Origin: an uncultured Collinsella sp.
GTDB lineage: Bacteria > Actinomycetota > Coriobacteriia > Coriobacteriales > Coriobacteriaceae
Direction of reading: 5' to 3'
Assembly (NCBI GenBank): GCA_905194675.1
Contig: CAJJTG010000007.1
Coordinates: 1 to 64,000 of the forward strand
DNA: 64,000 nt
Shown: positions 51,056 to 59,236 of the stretch, piece after piece
How the letters are laid out: each line of letters begins with the position of its first letter
Numbering within the stretch: the first letter of the stretch is position 1
Notes under the pieces: model-generated
The model's input: the letters and a program-made list of their open reading frames with translations, nothing else
Database searches by the model: none
Told to the model about the DNA's origin: nothing
Program-made: the position numbers and the translations under genes

Positions 51056-52825
51056 ATGACTCAGAAGCAGTATCGAAACATCGATCGCTACCAGGACTTG
51101 CTCAATCGAATTGCGCCTACGCGTCTGGTGGAGCAGACGCGTCAGAGTGTTATTGGCCACGAAGGAAGCTTGGAGGCCTTTGTGACGGCGCTGAGCTTTG
51201 AGGTCAACCGCTGCGTGATGTTGGCACGCGGCGCCGACCCGCGCGACGTTCTTTCGCCCGCTGCCATTTTGGTGATGGGCTCCACTGGCACGGGAAAGAC
51301 CCACACCATCAAGGCCGTGGCAGATGCCGCAGGGCTCAAGCTGTTCGTGTTCGATGTCTCTACCATGACGGGCGAGGGCTGGCGTGGTGCCAGCATGAGT
51401 AACTGCCTGTCGCAGGTCGCGGACTACCAAGCTGCGAATCCCGGCGATATCTGCTTGGTGCTCTTTGACGAGTTTGACAAGGCAGCCCGTGCCGAACCCG
51501 ATGGAAGCGACGTTGCGTCCAGCTTTAGTCCGTCGCAGTCGTTCCTTAAGCTCTTGGAAGGCGGGGAGATGCCGTTTGAATGCGAGAACCAGAAGGGCAC
51601 GGCGATCAGGAGGCTCGATCTTGATCAGGTTGTCTGCATTTTAGGCGGCGCTTTTATGGGCTTGGATGCTCTGGTGCGCAAGCGCCTGAGCGGCAAGGCT
51701 GGCTCCACGGTTGGCTTTGGGTCCTCGTACGCCGCTGTACGCACCGCCGTAAAATCGGCAAACGAGCTGCGAGACAGTTCGACCATCGAGGATGTCGAGA
51801 CTTGGGGCATTATGTCCGAGCTGTGCGGCCGCATTGGCTCGGTGATTAACTTTAACGCCCTGAGCGTGGACGATCTGGTCCAGATTGCGTATGAACAGTA
51901 CCTGCCCAAGTACAACAACATGATGGGAAATGGCGCCAAGATGGAGCTGACGGCAGATGCTGCTCGCCTTGCGGCGAAGCGCGCGGTTAAGGAAGGTGCC
52001 GGCGCGCGCGGCATGCTCCGTCAGCTGCGTCCCCTTATGATGTACGCCTGGAGGGACATGCGGGAAGATACCTATATTTCCCGTGCGACCTTGGTCGTGA
52101 GCGACGGGGAGCTTGCGGTTGCGTACGAGCGCTCTCATGAGCCGCGGGGTTTTCTGCAGGAAGAGATGGGGGAGAATTCGCCCTTTCTGAACGGGAGGGA
52201 GATTGAAGCCCTGACGCTGGTGAACAACTGGATGGAGCATGAGGACGAGGACGAGCATAAGCCGTATCAGCCTGAGCTTGCTTGGCTGGCGGATTTGGTG
52301 GACGGCTCGGCGCTCGACAAGATCGTGCAGGGCGGCAAGGCATTCGATCTTGCTGGGGTGTTGTTGCGCGGCGTTCCGTTTGATGGGCCGGGGCGCATTG
52401 CCGCCCACGAGCTGCTTAAGGCGTGCGCCTGCTACAACGACGTGCTCTATGCCGATCAGGACAAGTATCGCAACCTTGCTCAGGTGCTTACGCTCACCAA
52501 ATTGGTGTACAAAAATTCGCCCGATTGCTTGCTGAGCCCGCTCGATGTGGTTATGAACGGCACGACCACGGGCAACGGTTTTCAGGGTCTTGGCGAGTGG
52601 GTCGATGCCATGAGCAGGTCCGAAAAGCCTTCGTTGGAAAAGTGGCAGTATCTGGCGGCCGGGGAGGCCCTGCGGATTTACGACCACTTTAGCAAGCGCC
52701 CCGACCAGGTTAAGGAGCTTGCCGCCGAGGTGTCCCTGATGCGTGTTGCCCTTGCAGTGATGGACGTTGAGGAGCGTGAGGCATTGGAGTGCGATCTTAA
52801 GAAGTTGCTCGCTTCGTGCGAGTAA
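51056..52825 (+). CDS. ClpX-like AAA+ unfoldase with a C-terminal extension
   Basis: A 589-aa protein (ATG 51056 with GGAAGG; an in-frame ATG at 51038 is also possible). Residues ~25-345 follow ClpX: Walker A G-S-T-G-T-G-K-T (75-82), pore loop G-W-R-G (108-111, E. coli G-Y-V-G), Walker B F-D-E-F-D-K (127-132), S-F-L-K-L-L-E-G, I-L-G-G-A-F-M-G-L-D, a V-G-F loop (199-201) at the place of the ClpP-docking I-G-F, arginine finger G-R-I near 239, and sensor-2 G-A-G-A-R (304-308). The N-terminal zinc domain of ClpX is missing, and ~240 unknown residues (350-589) are added. So it should unfold proteins, probably for ClpP, with its own substrate choice. Confidence 0.8.
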   Translation: MTQKQYRNIDRYQDLLNRIAPTRLVEQTRQSVIGHEGSLEAFVTALSFEVNRCVMLARGADPRDVLSPAAILVMGSTGTGKTHTIKAVADAAGLKLFVFDVSTMTGEGWRGASMSNCLSQVADYQAANPGDICLVLFDEFDKAARAEPDGSDVASSFSPSQSFLKLLEGGEMPFECENQKGTAIRRLDLDQVVCILGGAFMGLDALVRKRLSGKAGSTVGFGSSYAAVRTAVKSANELRDSSTIEDVETWGIMSELCGRIGSVINFNALSVDDLVQIAYEQYLPKYNNMMGNGAKMELTADAARLAAKRAVKEGAGARGMLRQLRPLMMYAWRDMREDTYISRATLVVSDGELAVAYERSHEPRGFLQEEMGENSPFLNGREIEALTLVNNWMEHEDEDEHKPYQPELAWLADLVDGSALDKIVQGGKAFDLAGVLLRGVPFDGPGRIAAHELLKACACYNDVLYADQDKYRNLAQVLTLTKLVYKNSPDCLLSPLDVVMNGTTTGNGFQGLGEWVDAMSRSEKPSLEKWQYLAAGEALRIYDHFSKRPDQVKELAAEVSLMRVALAVMDVEEREALECDLKKLLASCE

Positions 52826-52959
52826 TCGCCGACTGTCTCTCTTTCCTTTCTTTCTTTTTTCAGGCGGCATGGACGCCGCCACCTCAACCGCCCTGCGTGA
52901 GTTTTTGTCCGCACGGGATGGTATTCAACACATGCAACAACTAAATCGGAGGTTTGACC

Positions 52960-55900
52960 ATGGCTACGTGGGAGCTGAACTGCCAATCGAATCCGTCGTC
53001 TGCGGGCGACAAGGAGCTTGCTCCCTATCTTGCGCGCCAAAAGGCGATGCGCGAGTTTTTTGAGCGTGCGCTGTTTGCCCCCAAGGACCAGGACAACAAC
53101 GGCCTGTACTTTTTGGGCGCCACGACGGGCTCGGGTAAAAACTACACGGCCGAGCAGGTCACGGCCGATCTAATTGCCGGCGGCTGGGATGAGTCGGGGT
53201 GTTTTAACAAATGCCCCGGCCGCCGTACCTTGGTGTTTGTGGTGCCGGGCAAGGACAACCGCGACAACTATGTTGCAAACGTGCGCCAACTGCTGGTTGA
53301 TCAGGGTATGGATTCCAAAGATGCGGCGCGCATGGTGTTCGATCTTCCGCGCGCGGGCGAGAACATCCTGCATTGGATCGAGGCCACCCGCGGCAAGGGT
53401 GCCGTGGGTGTGCGCAAAATTCCGTGTCCCATCGAAGCAGATGACGAGCACTCTTATCGCGTCATTAAGCGGGCATGGCGTAACGCTATGGAGGTCGCCG
53501 ATGACCTTTTGGGCATCCTTGACACAAGGAGACGCCTGGGAAGTGTTGTCGATCGTCTGACCCCCAGCCTGCGGGACAAGCTGTCGTTAGCTGATGCGAG
53601 CCTGCGTTGGGCAGTGAGTTGCGAGCTTAAAAACATCACGCGTGGCATGGAGATAATCCCTCAGATTTGGCCATCTGCGCTACTCAACGACGAGAGCATG
53701 CCGCATGTGATTGCGTGCACGCCTCAAAAGCTCGTCAACACAATTGATACGGTGACCGGTGCGAGAGTTGTGCTTTTTAATGCGTCAGCCGCCGAGAAGA
53801 GCATGTTTATCTTTGACGAAATCGATCATATGAAGTCCGATATGCTGTCGACGCTGACGGACGACCCCGTAACGTTTCAGCCGGATGAGGTGCTGCGCAT
53901 CCTTGATCGTCATTTTAACGGCGGCGTGGTGGACCCCTTGCTGCTAGGAAATCGAGACCAATGGATGGCGGTCTACACGCACGCTTCCACGTCGGGTGAT
54001 CACAAGGGGTCGAATGCCGAGAGGAACAGGGTTTCGCGAGCGAGCGTAAAGGGAGCTGCCGAAGAAATCGCAAAGGATGCCGAGAATATTCAAAAGGCGC
54101 TTGCCTCTTGCATTAAGGAGATGAAGCTACGTCTGCCTTTTGCGCTGTCTGATGAGGCGAAAGAAGGGCAACTCTTCGGTCGACATCTGTTTGGCAGTGA
54201 CGATATCTCGGTGGACGACAACTCGATAAACCCGTTGCGTTACAAGCTCAATAAGAACGGTACCCACAATATGATTACGGCTCATGGGGCGAATGGACAG
54301 CCAACAGTCAACAAGGCGGTGCGCCGAGCTCGCGGTATCGTCAGGATGGTGGTGGGTCATCTCGGCCGCTGCGCTGCGCTTATGGACAGCCTGTATTACG
54401 GCAGCATTTCGTACAAAGACGATCTTTCGCGCAAGAACATCATCGATGCGCTGGGCATTAGGAACGATCAGACCAACGAGAAGTATTTTTGGGATTCGTT
54501 GATGATGGCGCTGTTCTTTAAGAACCGTAAGAACGACGATATTGATGCAGCCGATGACTCGATGTATGCGCGCGGCGTCGGCTACCTGGTGATGGAAACC
54601 ACGCTCGACCACATGTTTACCACGCACCTAACCAGCCATGGCATTGAGCGCATGCCCGAGGCGTACTTGGCCTCCATTGCTGCCAATGCACCCTGCGTGT
54701 GCATGAGCGCAACTTGGAGCGCATCGACCGTAAAGAACTTTAACCTGGATTACCTCGATGAGGTTCACGGCGTGGTCCGCAAGGATACGTGGATTGGCGA
54801 GCTCAACCAAGAGATCGTGCGACAGACCAAGCTGTTTAACAAGCAGGCGGCAAAGACGTACGACGTTGACGTTGCTTGGGTTGACGAAGACAAGAATCTT
54901 GCCGGTATGGCTGCGTTGGCCGGCGGCGCCTTTGGTGGGGCCATCGTATCGCCCGACGAGACGTACGAGCGCGTGATGGAGTTCTTTGACCAGGTCGGCG
55001 TAAGTGAAGGGCTTGCGGTGCGTCTGCGTTTAAAGATCGCCGACAGGGTGGGCACAAGCGACGTCAAGAGCATCGAGTTTGAATTGAAGCGTCTAAGCAA
55101 GACACTCGTTGCCGTGAGCACCTGGGCACGTGGCGTTGCACGCAACGAGCATCAGGCAGGAGCCATCTTTACGACGCGCCACATGGGAAACCATGGCGAC
55201 TTTAATAGCTTGGCGCTGGACCTTGCCCGAGAAATCGTTGCCGAGCTGGTGATTCGGAACGTTAAGTGCCCCGAGGCGTCGTACGAGGAGTCGCTCAAGG
55301 AGGCCAAGGGTATGGTGCCGTGCTTTAACGCTGCAGAATGGGATATCGGTTGGGGTGACGCTCAAAACCGTCTCGAGATGGGCCGGCCAACCCTTATGCT
55401 CATCAATTTGTCGGCCGGTGGCTTTTCCAAGAATCTTAAATACAAGGTACCGGAAAGTTTGTGTCGCACGGTACGACAGGTTGATTGCGGCTTCGAGGAT
55501 GCCGACCGCCGTCCCAAGATGGACCTGGACTTTCTGTACATTGAGTCGCCTACGAGCCGTCTGACGTCGGAAGTCGAGATTAGCTCGGCGACGTTTGTTC
55601 AGCAGGCGTTGACAGGTGTGGTTGAACAGGAAGAGCTGGTGGCGCGCGGAGAGGTCCCGTTTACCGAAAAGCGTCATAACGTACGACTGTTGCTGTCCGG
55701 AGCCAAGCAGAGTCTGCCAGTTCGCGACACCCTCTCGTATCAGGTCGAAGGTGCCCGCATTGTGGCGCAGGCGGTGGGTCGCTTGATGCGTACGAGCGTA
55801 AAGATGCCGCACGTGCAGGTGATGCTCGATCGCAAAATCGCCGGCGATTGCGACTTTTCGTTCCTGCACGATTTGCCGATGGGCTACGAGCTGGAGCAGG

Positions 55901-56892
55901 TGGTTGGCGCCTGCGCGGCCGTCAACAATCACATGGCGGACAAGAAGCAGCACGCTGCTAACAAACAGCAGAACCTTGCTGCCTTTAGGAACAACCTGGC
56001 GAAAGAGAAGCACGAAAAGCTGGCATGGAAGGTTACCTCCCTCGATGCGCGCGAGGAAGATCTGGCCGCCTTCGATGGCGAGCGCGACTTTTATCTGCAT
56101 CATTTTTGCCTGCCGTGGGAGGACCTCGCAAGCTATCCTGCGCGCAAAAGCACCGCACTGCACATGCCGTTTGCCGCGAGTGGCTATGCGTATGCGCAGG
56201 GCGGAGCGTGTAAGGTGCCGCATTTTGAGTTTCCCAGCTATGAGGGTGAACCTGTCGAGCAGATTGCTGCCCGCCTGGAGGAGCGCTGCCGCTATAACGA
56301 GGGCCTTGAGGGCGCGAAGGTTCGCCAGGTAAGCCAGGCGGCGGCCCGCGTGCCCGAGTTGCTGTCGATTCGGGAGGTGCGCGAGCGTTGGTCGCACGAC
56401 GGGGTGCCTGCGGCGCTGCAGCCGGCGGCGACGGCGCACATGACGCCCTATATGTTCCAGGCGGTGTACCTGGGGGAACTGGGAGAGTCTGCTGGTAGGG
56501 CCGTCTTCGAGGCGTATTATGACGGCCGCTATTCGCTTGCTCGTGGCGATGCGGCCCATGCCGAGACGGGCGGCGATTTTGAGGTGCTCGATGCCGCTGG
56601 CAACAAGACCGGAGTGTGGATCGATTTTAAGCACTATCGCATCGGCACCTACGAGGCCTACAGGCGCGGCGGCGGCGAGACTACGGATGCCGAGTGCTTT
56701 AAGGCAAAGGCTCAAAAGGTTGGGGCAAAGCGCCTGCTGATCGTGAATGTTTTGGCCGATGAGGCGGCGCTGGAGCTTCGTCAAAAGCCAATCGATGACG
56801 TGGGAATGGTCTACTCCTTCCCCTATATGGCAGCTGATGGAGCAATCAGTCTGGAGATGATGGAGGCGATCGGCCGTGCAATCGAAGCATAA
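52960..56892 (+). CDS. Superfamily 2 helicase with nuclease-like C-terminus
   Basis: A 1310-aa protein from ATG 52960 (GGAGG 6 bp upstream). Helicase motifs: I G-A-T-T-G-S-G-K-N (53-61), Ia V-F-V-V-P, II F-I-F-D-E-I-D-H near 285, III M-S-A-T-W near 581, and VI Q-A-V-G-R-L-M-R-T near 937, the last like DinG/XPD-type enzymes. Large inserts separate the motifs. Residues ~1195-1235 contain D-F-E-V-L...V-W-I-D-F-K-H-Y, a PD-(D/E)XK-like nuclease core. The expected activity is ATP-driven DNA or RNA-DNA unwinding coupled to cutting. Its end overlaps the next gene by 17 bp, so the two products are probably made in fixed ratio. Confidence 0.7.
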   Translation: MATWELNCQSNPSSAGDKELAPYLARQKAMREFFERALFAPKDQDNNGLYFLGATTGSGKNYTAEQVTADLIAGGWDESGCFNKCPGRRTLVFVVPGKDNRDNYVANVRQLLVDQGMDSKDAARMVFDLPRAGENILHWIEATRGKGAVGVRKIPCPIEADDEHSYRVIKRAWRNAMEVADDLLGILDTRRRLGSVVDRLTPSLRDKLSLADASLRWAVSCELKNITRGMEIIPQIWPSALLNDESMPHVIACTPQKLVNTIDTVTGARVVLFNASAAEKSMFIFDEIDHMKSDMLSTLTDDPVTFQPDEVLRILDRHFNGGVVDPLLLGNRDQWMAVYTHASTSGDHKGSNAERNRVSRASVKGAAEEIAKDAENIQKALASCIKEMKLRLPFALSDEAKEGQLFGRHLFGSDDISVDDNSINPLRYKLNKNGTHNMITAHGANGQPTVNKAVRRARGIVRMVVGHLGRCAALMDSLYYGSISYKDDLSRKNIIDALGIRNDQTNEKYFWDSLMMALFFKNRKNDDIDAADDSMYARGVGYLVMETTLDHMFTTHLTSHGIERMPEAYLASIAANAPCVCMSATWSASTVKNFNLDYLDEVHGVVRKDTWIGELNQEIVRQTKLFNKQAAKTYDVDVAWVDEDKNLAGMAALAGGAFGGAIVSPDETYERVMEFFDQVGVSEGLAVRLRLKIADRVGTSDVKSIEFELKRLSKTLVAVSTWARGVARNEHQAGAIFTTRHMGNHGDFNSLALDLAREIVAELVIRNVKCPEASYEESLKEAKGMVPCFNAAEWDIGWGDAQNRLEMGRPTLMLINLSAGGFSKNLKYKVPESLCRTVRQVDCGFEDADRRPKMDLDFLYIESPTSRLTSEVEISSATFVQQALTGVVEQEELVARGEVPFTEKRHNVRLLLSGAKQSLPVRDTLSYQVEGARIVAQAVGRLMRTSVKMPHVQVMLDRKIAGDCDFSFLHDLPMGYELEQVVGACAAVNNHMADKKQHAANKQQNLAAFRNNLAKEKHEKLAWKVTSLDAREEDLAAFDGERDFYLHHFCLPWEDLASYPARKSTALHMPFAASGYAYAQGGACKVPHFEFPSYEGEPVEQIAARLEERCRYNEGLEGAKVRQVSQAAARVPELLSIREVRERWSHDGVPAALQPAATAHMTPYMFQAVYLGELGESAGRAVFEAYYDGRYSLARGDAAHAETGGDFEVLDAAGNKTGVWIDFKHYRIGTYEAYRRGGGETTDAECFKAKAQKVGAKRLLIVNVLADEAALELRQKPIDDVGMVYSFPYMAADGAISLEMMEAIGRAIEA

Positions 56893-58771
56893 CCAGCCGT
56901 GTGGCCTGGGAGACATCGCTGTGTCCGAGCTTGTGTTGCAGCTCGATGCCGCGGCTGCCGAGAAGCGCTACTCGGTCTTTTGGTGCAACGTTGGCGATGC
57001 AGGCAAGCATGCCGTGGCGGACTTTATGGCCGATGTGTGCCAGACGGGCAAGGTCGTGGCGCTCACCCAGCTCGAGGACAACCGCGTCTTTCTGATGGTC
57101 AAGGCGGGCGCGCAGACGGGCGACCTTAACGCCCCGCTCGCCCATGAGCAAATGGTTCCGATTAAAACTCATTGGGACGAGCTGGAAGATTGCGTCGTGT
57201 TGCGCCTGCTATTCAACTCTTGCTCGCAGTTTGAGGGGGTCGAGGACGAGATTCCCAATGACACGGGGCACTTGTATGTTGTAAGCGCCAAGGGTGCTCA
57301 TCGTGATGCCGCCGAGGAAGCCGGAAGGGGTCCTGCCAAGATTGAAACGGTCGAGACCGTTATCAACGAGGATTGCACCTTCGAACTCAAGATTCGAACG
57401 TTTACCAAGCGCCGAGTGCTCATCGGTCGTGCGGCAGGCGACGAGTTAGAACTCAAGAAGATCAACAGCCAGGTGGGTTACAGGCTGTCGCCTGTGGCTA
57501 CGGTGATGCTGGCGCACGGACAAAGTGACGAGTACATCCTGCGCCGCGCCAAGGGCGATAAGCCGTCCAAACGTCGTGACCTTACGTTTTCTGCCCATGC
57601 GGAAAAGGTCGCCTATACCAAGAAGGGCATCCTGTACCGAGAGCTGCAGATTCTTGAGCACCGGTACAGCGATTTTGCCCGAGTGTCGCTCGGGGAGTAT
57701 CCGCGCAAGAGCTTCTACGAGGTTCTGAAAAGCGACCGATATGCCCGCGTGGTTGCGGAGCGTTCGTTGGGGCAGCGGGCTGTGGTGTCGTTTGCGGGTG
57801 ACGGGCTTGATGGGATGGCGCGCCAGTTGGTCGATCGGCTCAATGATTCCTCGTGGGGCGTACACGCGTCGTATGGCGGCAGGGCTGTTGATCCGCTGGC
57901 ATGGAATGTCGTCGTGGTGCCCAACGAGGTTGCCGAGGACGATGGCTATGCCCTGCATGCTGGCGTGGTTGAGCAGCATGTGACGCCGGATGTGTGCGAG
58001 CCGCTGGTCAAGGCGGCATCGAATGCAAAGGTGCGGGGCGCTCAGGAGGGAGTCCTGGGAGCCATGCTCAAAGAGCTGCTGGTAAAGCAGGACGTTGCCG
58101 ACGGCCGGGTGAGGGCGTTTGATATTGGCTCTTTCGCCGTTGAGTCGCTAACGGTCTGCGGCGTGGTCAATGTCCCACGCAAGGAGGAAGACAAGATCGA
58201 ACTGGATGCGCGCCTTGCAACGCTAACGATTGGTGCTGACGGGGCCATGGACTACACCTCGCATCCCATCGAGGACGGCCCCGTGGACGAGAGGGAGCTT
58301 GAGCTGTTGACGGCCGACGGCAAGCTCGACAAGGATGCCTATATCTTTGACGTGCAGGCGGGCGGACAGTCTATGCTCGCGCGCGTGCGCGATACGGGCT
58401 TGACGACCTTCTCTAACAACTTTGCGACCCTGGTACGCGATTACCAGCTTACGGGTAAGGCGGGCCGTAAGAAGGAGTTTTTCGAAAGCTACAACTCGCC
58501 CTATTACGGCATTGGAACGTTCGAACGTGCAGGGCTGACCTGCTACTTTGTGGGCGTCAACAACGGCACCAAGGAAGACCTGGCGACAGCGATTCATGTG
58601 CGCTCGATCGAGATTCTCGAAGGCGACGATCTGTCCGAGCTGCTGGTTCGGCTGGTCAATGTGGGGCTTTCGCGCCATGGGGCTCCCTCTAGGTGGCCGA
58701 TCCCGGTGAAGTATCTCAACGAATATGCCGCGCGCGAGGGCGTGGCGGGGGAGTGTTGTATTTGCTCGTGA
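56876..58771 (+). CDS. Unknown 631-aa protein, possibly PIWI/RNase H-like at the C-terminus
   Basis: GTG 56876 has GGAGG 9 bp upstream within the helicase gene. No family is certain. The C-terminal ~340 residues alternate beta and alpha. They include F-D-I-G-S-F near residue 420, V-P-R-K-E-E-D-K-I-E-L near 437, Y-F-V-G-V-N-N-G-T-K near 560, I-R-S-I-E-I-L-E-type sequence near 580, and end R-W-P-I-P-V-K-Y-L-N-E-Y. That end faintly resembles the last strand-helix of PIWI domains (P-x-P-V-x-Y-A or P-L-P-L-H-L-A). Pairing with a DinG-like helicase plus nuclease recalls predicted pPIWI-RE systems. The resemblance is weak and other folds are possible. Confidence 0.6.
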   Translation: MQSKHNQPCGLGDIAVSELVLQLDAAAAEKRYSVFWCNVGDAGKHAVADFMADVCQTGKVVALTQLEDNRVFLMVKAGAQTGDLNAPLAHEQMVPIKTHWDELEDCVVLRLLFNSCSQFEGVEDEIPNDTGHLYVVSAKGAHRDAAEEAGRGPAKIETVETVINEDCTFELKIRTFTKRRVLIGRAAGDELELKKINSQVGYRLSPVATVMLAHGQSDEYILRRAKGDKPSKRRDLTFSAHAEKVAYTKKGILYRELQILEHRYSDFARVSLGEYPRKSFYEVLKSDRYARVVAERSLGQRAVVSFAGDGLDGMARQLVDRLNDSSWGVHASYGGRAVDPLAWNVVVVPNEVAEDDGYALHAGVVEQHVTPDVCEPLVKAASNAKVRGAQEGVLGAMLKELLVKQDVADGRVRAFDIGSFAVESLTVCGVVNVPRKEEDKIELDARLATLTIGADGAMDYTSHPIEDGPVDERELELLTADGKLDKDAYIFDVQAGGQSMLARVRDTGLTTFSNNFATLVRDYQLTGKAGRKKEFFESYNSPYYGIGTFERAGLTCYFVGVNNGTKEDLATAIHVRSIEILEGDDLSELLVRLVNVGLSRHGAPSRWPIPVKYLNEYAAREGVAGECCICS

Positions 58772-58813
58772 GGAAACAGATTCGTTATATGCGCTAGAAA
58801 ATGAAAAATGTTC

Positions 58814-58842
58814 TTGCAACTTACAATCAGAGCGCATATACT
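58814..58842 (+). promoter_or_regulatory. Promoter for the 76-aa peptide gene
   Basis: TTGCAA (58814-58819), a 17-bp spacer and TATACT (58837-58842) make a near-consensus sigma-70-type promoter, the best in the window. It is ~70 bp upstream of the start codon, leaving room for a leader. Confidence 0.65.
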
Positions 58843-58919
58843 GCAGTCATAGCGTATGAGATGGGGTCTCAGAGGAGACCAAGCACAGCAATTACAGTTT
58901 ATGTAGACGGGACTTGAGC

Positions 58920-59150
58920 ATGAGCACCAGCAGTTTCTCCTTTTACAACAACAATAGCAGCTACATTAATCTCAAGACCATTCTTGGTTGTACTGGCGGT
59001 TCTCGCACAGAGAACGGGCCTGTATTTCTAGATGAAGAGAAGCCAAGCGGCGAAGAGCTCGAGTATTTAGATGAGATTGAGCGCGAGCGGGACTATGAGT
59101 TTGGCTTTTGCGGATATCAGTGTCATCACGATTCAATTCGCTCAATTTAA
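58920..59150 (+). CDS. 76-aa peptide, unknown
   Basis: ATG 58920; an in-frame TTG lies 6 bp upstream. The N-terminal part is Ser/Asn/Tyr-rich (F-S-F-Y-N-N-N-S-S-Y), followed by G-C-T-G-G-S, a very acidic middle (E-E-L-E-Y-L-D-E-I-E-R-E-R-D-Y-E), and a Cys/His end (F-C-G-Y-Q-C-H-H). There is no signal peptide or membrane helix. Not recognised. The strong promoter argues that it is expressed. Confidence 0.5.
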   Translation: MSTSSFSFYNNNSSYINLKTILGCTGGSRTENGPVFLDEEKPSGEELEYLDEIERERDYEFGFCGYQCHHDSIRSI

Positions 59151-59236
59151 TTACCCCGTTATCACCTCTTTTTAGCGGGGCAAGTTAGATCGACTATCTG
59201 TGTCAAACAACGGCTCACCGTGGGAAGGAATCGGCA

